Under the pieces are notes generated by a model. It saw only the letters and a program-made list of their open reading frames with translations. It ran no database searches and had not been told where the DNA came from. Shown in pieces: positions 1-7,970 of a stretch of 13,991 bases of DNA. The position numbers were made by a program, and so were the translations under genes. Source of the stretch: Gammaproteobacteria bacterium UBA2168 (GTDB lineage Bacteria > Pseudomonadota > Gammaproteobacteria > Pseudomonadales > Azotimanducaceae); contig DCWG01000144.1 in NCBI GenBank assembly GCA_002327525.1, positions 1 to 13,991 on the forward strand. The letters are read 5' to 3'. Numbering within the stretch: position 1 is the first letter of the stretch; each line of letters opens with the position of its first letter.

Positions 1-39
1 GCGTGGTAGTACGCGACACATGGGAATTCGGGAATACAT
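1..39 (-). CDS. Start of a further gene after rlpA, probably D-alanyl-D-alanine carboxypeptidase (partial)
   Basis: An ATG at 39 opens a frame that stays open to the window edge (13 codons, MYSRIPMCRVLPR). It begins 20 bases after the rlpA stop and is preceded by AGAGGA about 10 bases upstream, a reasonable ribosome binding site. The basic N-terminus would fit the start of a signal peptide, but too little is visible to identify a family. The dacA/dacC assignment (PBP5/6-type carboxypeptidase that trims pentapeptide side chains) rests only on the known order mrdA-rodA-mltB-rlpA-dacA/C in related bacteria. The ATG at codon 7 is an alternative start. Confidence 0.35.
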   Translation of the reverse strand, partial: MYSRIPMCRVLPR

Positions 40-59
40 CAACAAAGGTTCCTCTGGAT

Positions 60-806
60 TCAATCGGCGAGTATGACAGGCGTTTCCATTTCCGCGCCGC
101 TTATCATGGACTGCAGCCGGCGCGCTTCTTCTTCGCCCTCCACAGGTCCGACACGAACCCGGTAAAGACTGTCGGCAGGCGTTTTGACGATGAAGGCCTC
201 CAGCCCAGTGCGCGCTTCCAGTCGCCGCTGCAAATCATTGGCGACACCGAACTCGCTGAACGCGCCCGCCTGCAGGTAGTAGGCCCGGGTCCGTTCCAGC
301 GACTCTACTCGCACGCGGGCGGTACCACCATGAACAAAGCCGAGCTTCACCGCCGCCGCATAAGACAGGTCAATGATACGTGAATCGTGGAACGGACCGC
401 GATCGTTGACCCGCACGATAGTGGACTGACCCGTGTCCAGGCGTGTGACACGGACATAGCTCGGAATGGGTAAGGTGCGGTGCGCCGCTGTGAGTTGGTA
501 CATGTCATAGGGCTCGCCGCTGGACGTTCGCCGGCCATGGAACTTGGTGCCATACCAGGAAGCCAGCCCATCCTCCCGATACCCCTTACTGCTCTCGAGC
601 ACCCTGTACGTTCGGCCATCTACTGTGTAGCTCGGTGGATTGCCATACCGGGAACGCGCCTCCTCCCGGGGAACCGGATCGGGCAGAGAATCGAGACCCG
701 GTGGCGGGCGATGCGGTGCCCCGTCACCGTTATGTGGCCGCATACCGCCACATGCGACAAGCAGCAGGGACATGGCCAGGGTTATCGCTGTAGCAACTGA
801 TCGCAT
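60..806 (-). CDS. rlpA: RlpA-family septal/endolytic peptidoglycan transglycosylase lipoprotein with SPOR domain
   Basis: Lipoprotein of 248 residues from the ATG at 806; a TTG one codon earlier is the alternative start. The N-terminus is a signal peptide ending in the lipobox LVAC, so Cys19 should be acylated and the protein anchored to a membrane, usually the outer one. A proline-rich linker follows. Next comes a double-psi beta-barrel domain (about residues 79-160) containing GLASWYG, SSGEPYD and VNDRGPF. The C-terminal SPOR domain (about 173-240, starting RAYYLQAGAF) binds denuded glycan strands at division septa. The Glu98, His109 and Asp135 positions match the residues linked to lytic activity in Pseudomonas aeruginosa RlpA, so an active enzyme is likely. 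It begins 3 bases after the mltB stop with no clear Shine-Dalgarno, which suggests translational coupling. Family assignment is secure; activity is inferred. Confidence 0.93.
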   Translation of the reverse strand: MRSVATAITLAMSLLLVACGGMRPHNGDGAPHRPPPGLDSLPDPVPREEARSRYGNPPSYTVDGRTYRVLESSKGYREDGLASWYGTKFHGRRTSSGEPYDMYQLTAAHRTLPIPSYVRVTRLDTGQSTIVRVNDRGPFHDSRIIDLSYAAAVKLGFVHGGTARVRVESLERTRAYYLQAGAFSEFGVANDLQRRLEARTGLEAFIVKTPADSLYRVRVGPVEGEEEARRLQSMISGAEMETPVILAD

Positions 807-809
807 CAA

Positions 810-1856
810 TCAGCGCGATGCCAGCGTCGCCGCACGGCGCGTCTTGATGGCCTGGGCCAGTTGATGCACAGCAAGCGCATACATCTTGCTGTGGTTGTAG
901 CGCGTAATGACGTAGTAGTCGTGCAACCCGAGCCAGTACTCGGCGCCTTCCGCCAGATCCATCCTCATGAGTGCTGCTGCCGTACCTTCCGGTACATCCC
1001 TTACTTCAATCCCCACTTTTTTTAGTGCGCCAACCGTGGTGTCGAGTTCGAGGCCAGGGGCGAGCACCTCATCGGCATTGCTTCCACCCGGATATACCTG
1101 CACGAACGCCGGGCCGGATCCCTGCCAGCCGTGTTCGCCGAAGTAGTTCGCCACACTGCCGATGGCATCCGTCGTGTTGTTCCAGATATCTCTCACGCCG
1201 TCGCCATCGAAGTCTACGGCATATGCGCGGTAGCTCGATGGAATAAACTGTCCATATCCCATCGCACCGGCGTACGATCCCTTCAGCGCATCGAACGCCT
1301 GATCTTCCTCCCGCACCAGCAGCAAGAACTGGGTCAGCTCTTTCCTGAAGAAAGCGCTGCGGCTGGGGTAATCGAAGGCGAGAGTGCTGAGCGCGTCGAT
1401 GACGCGGTGTTTGCCGACGATGCGACCGTATCGCGTCTCCACACCTATGATGCCGACGATATACTCCGGCGCGACCCCATACTCGTCCTCAGCCAGGCGC
1501 AGCGCCGCTTCGTTGTCATCCCAGAAGCGCACTCCACCCTCGATGCGTGACTCATCCATGAAGCGACGGCGGTATTCAAACCATTTCAGCGTGCGCTCCG
1601 CCGGGCGCGCGATGGCATCCAGGATACTCTGCTGGCGTTCCGCTTCCGTGAAGATGATCTGCAATTCGTCCTTCGAGAATCCGTGCTCTGTGTGTAGTTC
1701 GTCCATGTATCGCTGGACATCTTCCCGATTCGCGTAATCCGCGCTTACCGGTCCGTGCAATAGCACTGCAACTACACCCAGCAAACCCACTATGCGCACA
1801 ATACTCCTCATTACCGGCCAGCCGTGCGTATCCGCTCCCGAACCCTCGTCCGTCAT
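810..1856 (-). CDS. mltB: Lytic murein transglycosylase B
   Basis: Cleaves the MurNAc-GlcNAc bond in peptidoglycan to leave 1,6-anhydro-MurNAc, in the periplasm. As drawn it has 348 residues; the ATG at 1811 (residue 16) is a strong alternative because a clean signal peptide, MRSIVRIVGLLGVVAVLLHG, starts there and ends near VSA-DY. No lipobox cysteine is present, so unlike E. coli MltB this looks soluble in the periplasm. The SLT domain shows the catalytic glutamate in IIGVETRYGR (Glu140), then GSYAGAMGYGQFIPSSY (193-209) and a calcium-loop-like DFDGDGVRDIW (215-225), all typical of the MltB family. The drawn start lies 3 bases after the rodA stop, so the two are co-transcribed and probably coupled. 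Function is secure; the choice between the two starts is not. Confidence 0.95.
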   Translation of the reverse strand: MTDEGSGADTHGWPVMRSIVRIVGLLGVVAVLLHGPVSADYANREDVQRYMDELHTEHGFSKDELQIIFTEAERQQSILDAIARPAERTLKWFEYRRRFMDESRIEGGVRFWDDNEAALRLAEDEYGVAPEYIVGIIGVETRYGRIVGKHRVIDALSTLAFDYPSRSAFFRKELTQFLLLVREEDQAFDALKGSYAGAMGYGQFIPSSYRAYAVDFDGDGVRDIWNNTTDAIGSVANYFGEHGWQGSGPAFVQVYPGGSNADEVLAPGLELDTTVGALKKVGIEVRDVPEGTAAALMRMDLAEGAEYWLGLHDYYVITRYNHSKMYALAVHQLAQAIKTRRAATLASR

Positions 1857-1859
1857 GAA

Positions 1860-2984
1860 CTACCAGGTCCTGTGCGTGCGGATGGACATAATAATACCGA
1901 AGCCCGCCAACAGCGTGATGGCAGACGTTCCACCATAACTCACCAGCGGCAGGGGCACGCCGACCACTGGTAACAGGCCCGCCACCATTGCGATGTTCAC
2001 GAACACGTAGACAAAAAAGACCAGCGTTAGTGCCCCGGCCAGCAAACGGCCAAAGGTGTTTGGCGCCTTAGACGCCACCCACAGACCCCGCATCAGGATG
2101 ACGAGATACAGCACCAAAAGGGCAACCACGCCCACAAATCCCAGCTCCTCACCGATAACGGCAAAGACGAAATCGGTCTGTGCCTCCGGCAGAAAGTCGA
2201 GATGGCTCTGCGTACCCTGGAACAGACCCTTGCCGAATAGCCCGCCTGAGCCTATCGCCGTGGTGGACTGGATGATGTTCCACCCCGCACCCAGCGGGTC
2301 GCTCTCAGGATCGAACGACGTCACAATGCGTTGGCGCTGGTAGTCCTGCAGCGTGTACCAGAGCCCGGGAGCGGCTACCGCGATGGCGATACCGGCGTAG
2401 GCGATCAACCGCCAGCGTATGCCACCCAGCAGGATCACCGCTAAACCCGCTGCCAGGATGAGGATGCCGGTGCCGAGATCGGGCTGTATCACGATCAGTG
2501 CGACGGGTAGCGCGATGATTGCGAGCGAGACCAGCAGATCCCTGAAACTCGGCGGCAACACACGCTCGTGCAGGTACCACGCAACCATCATGGGTACGGC
2601 GATCTTCATCAGTTCCGACGGCTGAAATCGCATCAGTCCCGGAATGTCAATCCAGCGCTTCGAGCCGTTGACCGTTACGCCGAAAATCAACACCGCGACC
2701 AGCAACCCGAGCCCCACGACATAGGCCACCGGCGCCCATCGCAGGTAGGTGCGCGGCTGCACCTGGGCTGCGATCAGCAGCACGACCAGCGCGAGTGCCA
2801 GACGTACAACCTGCGCGTTGAACACACCCGCGTTGCGATCCAGCGCGCTGTACAGCACCACCAGCCCGTAAACCATCACCACCAGCAGCATGGCCAGCAG
2901 AAAGGGATCGAGGTGGATTCGCACCAACTGTTCGCGTGCCCGCAGTGACCCGCGCTGCGGCATGTGACGGATGAAATCACTCAC
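1860..2984 (-). CDS. rodA: RodA, SEDS-family peptidoglycan glycosyltransferase of the elongasome
   Basis: Inner-membrane glycan polymerase that uses lipid II and works with PBP2 (the preceding gene) in rod-shape elongation. The GTG at 2984 was chosen because AAGGAG sits 5 bases upstream and the resulting 374 residues match the family length of about 370; longer readings run into mrdA. About ten hydrophobic membrane segments are visible. Family signatures include NGSKRWIDIPGLMRFQPSE (106-124), IQPDLGTGILI (167-177), GSGGLFGKGLFQGTQS (245-260) and PLPLVSYGGTS (344-354). Asp271, in AQTDFVFAVIGEELG, aligns with the essential Asp262 of E. coli RodA. WNIIQS before the GSGG motif is also typical. 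The start lies 10 bases after the mrdA stop, fitting the well-known mrdA-mrdB pair. Confidence 0.96.
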   Translation of the reverse strand: MSDFIRHMPQRGSLRAREQLVRIHLDPFLLAMLLVVMVYGLVVLYSALDRNAGVFNAQVVRLALALVVLLIAAQVQPRTYLRWAPVAYVVGLGLLVAVLIFGVTVNGSKRWIDIPGLMRFQPSELMKIAVPMMVAWYLHERVLPPSFRDLLVSLAIIALPVALIVIQPDLGTGILILAAGLAVILLGGIRWRLIAYAGIAIAVAAPGLWYTLQDYQRQRIVTSFDPESDPLGAGWNIIQSTTAIGSGGLFGKGLFQGTQSHLDFLPEAQTDFVFAVIGEELGFVGVVALLVLYLVILMRGLWVASKAPNTFGRLLAGALTLVFFVYVFVNIAMVAGLLPVVGVPLPLVSYGGTSAITLLAGFGIIMSIRTHRTW

Positions 2985-2989
2985 GAGAA

Positions 2990-2995
2990 CTCCTT
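2990..2995 (-). promoter_or_regulatory. Ribosome binding site that fixes the rodA start
   Basis: AAGGAG on the minus strand overlaps the last base of the mrdA stop codon and precedes the GTG at 2984 by 5 bases. This supports the GTG over upstream in-frame starts inside mrdA and over the later ATG at codon 8. The overlap with the mrdA stop suggests that terminating ribosomes reload onto rodA. Confidence 0.75.
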
Positions 2996-4899
2996 CAACG
3001 CGCCGCCAGTTGCGGCAGCAGGTAGGCGTCGATGACTTCCCTCGCCACCGGACCGGCAACCGAGCTGCCGCCGCCACCGTTTTCGACCAGTACGCAAACG
3101 GCTATGGACGGATCGTCCGCCGGCGCAAAGGCGATGAACCAGGCGTGGTTGCGGTTGTATTCGTCGAGCTCTTCCTCGCCATACTCTTCACCCTGACGAA
3201 TCTCCACTACCTGCGCGGTACCCGACTTACCCGCCATGCGATAGCCAATATCGCGCCCGATGTACGCCCACGCCGTGCCATCTTGCTGATATCCCTTGTT
3301 ACGGTGCACAACGGCTTCCATGGCATCCACAATGCGTTCCCAGTCGTCAGGCGTCGGTCCAGATACATCGGGTATCGGCGGCGATGGTTCGTTTTCCACC
3401 AACTCGACCAGTTGCCCGTCGCTTGCAAGCAGCAAACTCGGGCGTACCCAACGACCACGGTTTGCTATGACGTTTGCGGCGGTAGCCAGTTGCAGCGGTG
3501 TTACCAGCAGATCACCCTGGCCGATTCCCATATTGACGTTATCACCCGGATACCAGGCTTCGCCTTTCATGCGCCGCTTCCATACCGGATCCGGCAACAA
3601 CCCGGGACTCGCACTCGCAACGTCGACGGAGGTGACCTGACCGATGCCGAATTGTGCGGCGAAATCATCTATCTGCTGGATGGTCAGCTTTGATGCGAGG
3701 TCGTAGAAATACACGTTCGACGACCGATAGATGGCCCGATGCAGATCGACCACACCCTGGCCGCCGGAATTATCCTTCTTCCAGCTCCAGTCACGATAGA
3801 TTCGCTCCTGCTCCGGGAGCCGGAACCAACCATGGTCTTCCACCTGACGCTCCCAGTTGGTCTGCCCATGCACGATGCCGGCGAGCCCCATGATGGGTTT
3901 GAACGTGGATCCGGGGGCGTACTGCCCATTGACGGCACGATTGAACAGCGGCGTGTCCCGCGACGTGATCAGATGACGATAATCCGCGGGACTGATGCCA
4001 CCGACGAACAGATTCGGGTCATAACCCGGGTGGCTGACCATTGCCAGAATTCCGCCGGAACGTACATCCAGAGCAACGATTGCGCCACGACGGTCGCCTA
4101 GCGCACCGGACGCCGCTATCTGCAGGCGGCTGTCGAGGCTCAGACTTATGTTCTGACCGCTGACGGGCGGTAGTATGTCCAGTACCTGCCGTATTCGCCC
4201 GTGCGCATCGGTCTCGACGTGCTGATAGCCGACCTCACCATGCAGTGAAGTCTCGTAGTACTGCTCAACACCGCGTTTACCCATGTAGCGAGTACCACTG
4301 TAGACAACCGGGTCGAGCTTTCGCAGGTCTTCTTCGTTGATGCGGCGCACCGAGCCCACAGAATGCGCGAACAACTCTCCGAAGGGATAGTGTCGTGCCA
4401 GCTGGGCATTGATCTCCATGCCAGGGAATCGATAACGATCCACCGCCAGCACAGCGATCTCTTCTTCCGTGAGCGAGCCCTTCAGTGCGACAGGCTCGAA
4501 CGGGCGCCGACGGCGCTTGAGACGTTTTTCGAACTCCGCCACCTCATTGTCCGACACCGGCACGACCGCACGGATCTCCTCGATGAAGCGGTCCAGATCT
4601 TCCGCGCTGTCGCCCACCCGTTCGCGAACTATTTCGAGACTGAACACCGGGCGGTTGTCCGCAAGCAGCACGCCGTTGCGGTCGTAGATCAGACCCCTGG
4701 GTGGGGCCATCGGCTGAATCTGAATGCGGTTGTTGTCGGATCGCGTCTGATAGAAATCGTGCTTCCAAACCTGCAGCTGTACCATGCGCAACACCAGCAC
4801 GCCCATCAACGCGATGGCAACCAGGCTGACGATCAACGCACGCGCCCGGAAGATGCGCTGCTCGGCGTGTTCGTCTTTGATGGCCAGGCTTCTTGCCAC
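2995..4899 (-). CDS. mrdA: Penicillin-binding protein 2, elongation-specific peptidoglycan transpeptidase
   Basis: Class B PBP that cross-links glycan strands made by RodA during lateral wall growth; the target of mecillinam in E. coli. It has 634 residues from a GTG start, close to the 633 of E. coli PBP2. A short cytoplasmic N-terminus is followed by one membrane anchor (about residues 20-40) and the dimerisation/allosteric region starting PRGLIYDRNGVLLADNRP (67-84). The transpeptidase domain holds the serine nucleophile in STFK (331-334), the SSN motif (393-395) and KSGTAQV (558-564), which takes the place of the usual KTG. YPGDNVNMGIGQGDLLVTPLQ is a further family signature. The gene follows rlmH by 42 bases and precedes rodA. 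The Shine-Dalgarno is weak (CAGGTAAG about 6-11 bases upstream). Confidence 0.97.
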   Translation of the reverse strand: MARSLAIKDEHAEQRIFRARALIVSLVAIALMGVLVLRMVQLQVWKHDFYQTRSDNNRIQIQPMAPPRGLIYDRNGVLLADNRPVFSLEIVRERVGDSAEDLDRFIEEIRAVVPVSDNEVAEFEKRLKRRRRPFEPVALKGSLTEEEIAVLAVDRYRFPGMEINAQLARHYPFGELFAHSVGSVRRINEEDLRKLDPVVYSGTRYMGKRGVEQYYETSLHGEVGYQHVETDAHGRIRQVLDILPPVSGQNISLSLDSRLQIAASGALGDRRGAIVALDVRSGGILAMVSHPGYDPNLFVGGISPADYRHLITSRDTPLFNRAVNGQYAPGSTFKPIMGLAGIVHGQTNWERQVEDHGWFRLPEQERIYRDWSWKKDNSGGQGVVDLHRAIYRSSNVYFYDLASKLTIQQIDDFAAQFGIGQVTSVDVASASPGLLPDPVWKRRMKGEAWYPGDNVNMGIGQGDLLVTPLQLATAANVIANRGRWVRPSLLLASDGQLVELVENEPSPPIPDVSGPTPDDWERIVDAMEAVVHRNKGYQQDGTAWAYIGRDIGYRMAGKSGTAQVVEIRQGEEYGEEELDEYNRNHAWFIAFAPADDPSIAVCVLVENGGGGSSVAGPVAREVIDAYLLPQLAAR

Positions 4900-4941
4900 T
4901 ATAGTCTTACCTGTTTCCTGCCGTGCCGTGCGGACTGGCGC

Positions 4942-5409
4942 TCAGGCCCTATGATAGGGGTGGCCGGTGGTAACCGACCACACCCGATACAGCTGTTCCG
5001 CCAGCATCACGCGCACCAATCCATGTGGATAGGTCGCACTCGCCAGCGCCAGGGTTTCATCGGCACGCGAGCGTACACGCTCATCCACGCCATCGGCGCC
5101 GCCGATGACGAAGGCAAGCCCCCGGCCCAGCTCCTGCCACGCATGAAAACGCATCGACAGCTGCGCGGTATCCAGGAGCTTGCCGCGCTCATCCAGCAAC
5201 ACGACCCACTCCTGAGGCTGCAGAACATTCAGTATTTTATCTGCTTCGAGCGCGCGTATCTTGTGAACGCTACCCGCTTTGCGATGCTGCGACGGAATCT
5301 CCACCAGGCGCATATCCAGGTGCGACGGTAGGCGTTTTGCGAAATCAGCGTATCCATCCCCGATCCACGACGCCAGGCGCTGTCCGACCGCGACGAGTCG
5401 AATCTTCAC
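4942..5409 (-). CDS. rlmH: 23S rRNA (pseudouridine1915-N3)-methyltransferase RlmH
   Basis: SPOUT-class methyltransferase that uses S-adenosylmethionine to methylate the N3 of pseudouridine 1915 in helix 69 of 23S rRNA, on assembled 70S ribosomes. It has 155 residues, the usual family length. Signatures seen are the N-terminal MKIRLVAVGQR, LLDERGK (71-77), the SAM-site loop FVIGGADGVDERV (100-112), and the knotted C-terminal end LAEQLYR followed by TTGHPYHRA. The start is GTG inside GTGTGA, overlapping the rsfS stop by 4 bases, so translation is very likely coupled to rsfS. The rsfS-rlmH pair upstream of mrdA is an old conserved arrangement. Confidence 0.96.
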   Translation of the reverse strand: MKIRLVAVGQRLASWIGDGYADFAKRLPSHLDMRLVEIPSQHRKAGSVHKIRALEADKILNVLQPQEWVVLLDERGKLLDTAQLSMRFHAWQELGRGLAFVIGGADGVDERVRSRADETLALASATYPHGLVRVMLAEQLYRVWSVTTGHPYHRA

Positions 5410-5774
5410 ACGATGGTTTCAGAGTCCACCGGCAGATGGTCCCATAGACGTTCGAGGTCGTAGAATTCACGCACCTGCACCTGCATGACGTGCACCAGCA
5501 CATCGCCGAGGTCGATCAGTACCCATTCGTTGGTTTCGCGCCCCTCGATACCCAGCGGCCGCAGTCCCGCGCGTTTGGCGGCATCCACAACATAGTCGAC
5601 CAGTGCTTTGACATGACGCCCGGATGTACCACTGACAATGATCATGAAGTCGGTTACATCGGTGAGTTTGCGAACATCAAGTGTCGTTACATCACGACCC
5701 TTTCGGTCTTCGATCACTGCAATGAGGTGATCCCGCAAAGCTTCTGCCTTCAAACGATTCTCCGTTGTGTCCAT
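5406..5774 (-). CDS. rsfS: Ribosomal silencing factor RsfS
   Basis: Small protein that binds ribosomal protein L14 on the free 50S subunit and blocks joining with 30S, lowering translation when nutrients fall. It has 122 residues, slightly longer than the E. coli protein (105) because of a longer tail (VDSETIV). Conserved family features are DVRKLTDVTDFMIIVSGTS (33-51), RHVKALVDYVV (53-63), GREtnEWVLIDLGDVLVHVM (78-97) and EFYDLERLW (103-111). It begins with an ATG preceded by a GGGG stretch about 5 bases upstream. It lies 30 bases after nadD, its usual partner, and overlaps rlmH by 4 bases. Confidence 0.96.
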   Translation of the reverse strand: MDTTENRLKAEALRDHLIAVIEDRKGRDVTTLDVRKLTDVTDFMIIVSGTSGRHVKALVDYVVDAAKRAGLRPLGIEGRETNEWVLIDLGDVLVHVMQVQVREFYDLERLWDHLPVDSETIV

Positions 5775-5804
5775 GTGTGCCCCGTGGTCTGTACCCCGGT
5801 GCGA

Positions 5805-6428
5805 TCAGGCATAGAGCCCATGTTGCCTAATATAGGTAAGAACCCCAGCGGGGAGCAAATGAGCGACCTCATCACCATGCGCCAGTTTTCGGCGCACGGC
5901 CGTCGCGGAAATGTCCGGCATACTCGCATCGATGGTCAGAATCCTCCCCGCCGGCGAATCCGGCACCTCCCCGGTTGCCCGTTCTGCGAGCAATGCGCGC
6001 AGTGCTTCGTCCGATGATGAGCGGCGACCAGGTCGCTGCAATAGCACCAGATGGCAGAAATCCAGAACCTCATCACAGCGATGCCAGCTGCCGAGATCGG
6101 CGAACGCATCCCCTCCCATGATCCAGAAGAACGCCTCCCCTGGATGATCATGACGCAGGCGCTCCAACGTCTCCACGGTGTATGATGGACGCACGCCGTG
6201 TACTTCGAAATCATCCGGCACCAGCACCGGATCGTCCTCACAGGCAATGCGCAGCATCTGCCAGCGGTGTTCGATGCTCACCGCCGGTTGTGAACGATGC
6301 CCGGGCCGGGCCGCCAACAACATGCGCACCGCCCGCGCTCCGAGCCACCTGCCAGCTGTACGAGCCGCGGCCAGGTGCCCCTCGTGTACCGGGTCGAACG
6401 TGCCTCCGAACAGGCAAATCAACTTCAC
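5805..6428 (-). CDS. nadD: Nicotinate-nucleotide adenylyltransferase
   Basis: Joins nicotinate mononucleotide and ATP to give deamido-NAD, the shared step of de novo and salvage NAD synthesis, in the cytoplasm. It has 207 residues, near the usual length of about 210. The nucleotidyltransferase motif is GGTFDPVHEGHL (8-19), with the HxGH-type histidines. PSYTVETL (81-88), WIMGGDAFADLGSW (102-115) and the C-terminal ISATAVRR (173-180), the ISSTxxR-type ATP-phosphate motif, complete the family pattern. The start is GTG and overlaps the stop of the upstream LON-domain gene by 4 bases (GTGA), so the two are likely translated together. In many gammaproteobacteria holA, not this gene, lies just upstream of nadD. 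Confidence 0.96.
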   Translation of the reverse strand: MKLICLFGGTFDPVHEGHLAAARTAGRWLGARAVRMLLAARPGHRSQPAVSIEHRWQMLRIACEDDPVLVPDDFEVHGVRPSYTVETLERLRHDHPGEAFFWIMGGDAFADLGSWHRCDEVLDFCHLVLLQRPGRRSSSDEALRALLAERATGEVPDSPAGRILTIDASMPDISATAVRRKLAHGDEVAHLLPAGVLTYIRQHGLYA

Positions 6429-7027
6429 CCCCTGAGCTTACTCACCAGGCGGGCCAATTCCGACAGCCGTTCGCGCGGCTGGTGCAGTTGCAACAGCGAT
6501 TGCTTGATTTCCGGCTCGATGGGCAGCAACTCGGCCAGGCGCCAACTCACGCTGCGAGCGTCGTCGAAATCGATGTCGAGATTCAGTTTCTGGATCATGG
6601 GATGTTTCACCAGTTCACGCAGTATGGCAACGAGCGGTTCGTGGTCGTCGGTGAGGCCCGCCGCCGGTTCCTCCGGCAGATACTCGACACGCCCCATTAG
6701 CAGGTGATCAGCCTGCTCCCAGGTCTTGTGTACACGAAATTTCGCCCCCCCACACGCGACGATGCCGAGCAATCCCCGATCCAGCTGATTGAAGTCAACG
6801 ATGCGCGCTTGTGTTCCCACACCGAAGATCTCCGGCTGCGTGGCATCGGGTGTAAGTCGCACATCCGCGCCGCGACGAATCAGCACCACCCCAAAGCCGC
6901 TGTCACTGCGCATGCAGCTGCCGATCATGTCGAGATAGCGGGGCTCGAAAATCTTCAGCGGCAACAGACCACCGCGGAACAAAACCGCTCCCAGCGGAAA
7001 AAGTGGTAGATCTGTGGTCTGTGTCAT
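6425..7027 (-). CDS. LON peptidase substrate-binding-domain protein
   Basis: Protein of 200 residues that resembles only the N-terminal substrate-binding domain of the Lon protease (PF02190 type). The family opening is clear: LPLFPLGAVLFRGGLLPLKIFEPRYLDMI with a basic-aromatic turn (about residues 7-35), then GFGVVLIRRG (44-53) and GVGTQARIVDF (69-79), and a helical second half (about 130-200). There is no AAA+ or Ser-Lys peptidase region, so it is not itself a protease. Proteins of this type are common stand-alone genes in gammaproteobacteria; their role is not well defined, with substrate or peptide binding a guess from the domain. It is the first gene of the minus-strand run, with AGGG about 10 bases before its ATG, and overlaps nadD by 4 bases. 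No signal peptide, so cytoplasmic. Confidence 0.9.
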   Translation of the reverse strand: MTQTTDLPLFPLGAVLFRGGLLPLKIFEPRYLDMIGSCMRSDSGFGVVLIRRGADVRLTPDATQPEIFGVGTQARIVDFNQLDRGLLGIVACGGAKFRVHKTWEQADHLLMGRVEYLPEEPAAGLTDDHEPLVAILRELVKHPMIQKLNLDIDFDDARSVSWRLAELLPIEPEIKQSLLQLHQPRERLSELARLVSKLRG

Positions 7028-7048
7028 GAATCATGCCCTGCTTTTCCC

Positions 7049-7078
7049 ATTATGGACACAAAACGACAGACACAGAAC
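7049..7078 (-). promoter_or_regulatory. Possible promoter for the LON-domain/nadD gene run
   Basis: On the minus strand CATAAT (7054-7049) matches the -10 consensus at five of six bases and would start a transcript about 15 bases ahead of the ATG at 7027. The sequence 17 bases upstream, TTCTGT, is a poor -35. This is the only region ahead of the run with room for a promoter before the divergent uppP. The call is by eye only. Confidence 0.3.
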
Positions 7079-7134
7079 AGCGATGCCCCCTGGTTTATTG
7101 CTAATATTACCTGCTGCGCACTTCTGGATTACAG

Positions 7135-7929
7135 GTGGATCTCACTCAGGCCGTCATCCTGGCACTCATTCAGGGCATCACCGAATTCCTGCCCATCTCG
7201 AGTTCCGCACACCTGATTCTGCCGAGCGCGCTCACCGACTGGCCTGATCAGGCACTGGCCTTCGACGTCGCTGTCCACCTCGGCTCACTCGTTGCCGTAC
7301 TGGCCTACTTCCGGCGCGAAATAGCCACCTTCATCTCAGGCAGTGCACGCTTTGTCACCGGAGGCGGATACGGCCCTGATGTAGACCTGATGCTCAAGGT
7401 CGGTCTCGCCACGCTTCCGGTAGTCGTTGCCGGCTTCCTGTTCAGAGACTACATCGCAGCCGAGTTGCGGGGCATCGCCGTGATCGCCGTTACCACCATC
7501 GCATTCGGCCTCCTGCTCGGGTACGCCGACCGCCGACATGGGGCGAGCGACGACCTTTCCTGGAAATACGCGATGTACATCGGGTTCGCTCAGACACTGG
7601 CGCTCATTCCCGGTACTTCTCGCTCTGGCATCACCATCACCGCGGCACTGCTGCTCGGCATGTCTCGCACGATGGCGGCACGCGTTTCCTTTTTACTGTC
7701 CATCCCCACCATCGCCGGGGCGGCGCTGCTGTTGTCGCTGGATCTGATCGAGACTGGAATCAGCGGCCAAAAGGCACTGAATCTGATGGTGGGATTCGTA
7801 CTAGCTTCGGTAAGTGCCTATGCGTGCATCCATGCGTTCATCCAGCTGGTGGAACGCACCGGTATGATGCCGTACGTGATCTACCGCCTGGTGCTCGGCC
7901 TCGTGCTATTCGGTTTGATGGCCATGTGA
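7135..7929 (+). CDS. uppP: Undecaprenyl-diphosphatase UppP (BacA family)
   Basis: Inner-membrane phosphatase that converts undecaprenyl pyrophosphate to undecaprenyl phosphate, the lipid carrier for peptidoglycan and other envelope polymers; extra copies give bacitracin resistance. It has 264 residues, the usual length (about 265-273), and is rich in membrane segments. The two family motifs are intact: QGITEFLPISSSAH (13-26), with the QxxxE glutamate and histidine, and IPGTSRSG (158-165), with the essential arginine. LLGMSR and PTIAGAALL are also typical. The start is GTG with a GGA about 7 bases upstream; no better start exists. It diverges from the LON-domain gene and converges on ssb, 41 bases from the ssb stop. 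Its function fits with the wall-synthesis genes on the other strand. Confidence 0.95.
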   Translation: MDLTQAVILALIQGITEFLPISSSAHLILPSALTDWPDQALAFDVAVHLGSLVAVLAYFRREIATFISGSARFVTGGGYGPDVDLMLKVGLATLPVVVAGFLFRDYIAAELRGIAVIAVTTIAFGLLLGYADRRHGASDDLSWKYAMYIGFAQTLALIPGTSRSGITITAALLLGMSRTMAARVSFLLSIPTIAGAALLLSLDLIETGISGQKALNLMVGFVLASVSAYACIHAFIQLVERTGMMPYVIYRLVLGLVLFGLMAM

Positions 7930-7930
7930 C

Positions 7931-7948
7931 CCGGTTCCGCGGGATCGG
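7931..7948. other. Imperfect hairpin between the converging uppP and ssb
   Basis: CCGGTTC and GGATCGG can pair, with two G-U wobbles, around a CGCG loop, just after the uppP stop. Neither side is followed by a T-run, so it lacks the sign of an intrinsic terminator on either strand. It may only be a weak or Rho-assisted end for the convergent genes. Confidence 0.25.
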
Positions 7949-7970
7949 TATTGAAGTACGGCGCAGACTC

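Noticed and set aside
2985..3077. N-terminal extension of rodA to 3077
   Set aside because: It lies inside mrdA in another frame, adds residues absent from RodA proteins, and the GTG at 2984 has a good ribosome binding site.
2971..3693. Open frame of 240 codons on the plus strand, antisense to mrdA
   Set aside because: Same reasons: it overlaps the PBP2 transpeptidase domain and has no domain character or ribosome binding site of note.
4363..5331. Open frame of 322 codons on the plus strand, antisense to mrdA and rlmH
   Set aside because: It lies wholly over well-identified genes on the other strand, shows no recognisable family, and has low-complexity His/Arg/Gln-rich content typical of antisense frames in GC-rich DNA.
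7025..7035. CATGA-A-TCATG dyad over the start codon of the LON-domain gene
   Set aside because: The arms are only 5 bases, and there is no second copy or other support for an operator; chance is the simplest explanation.
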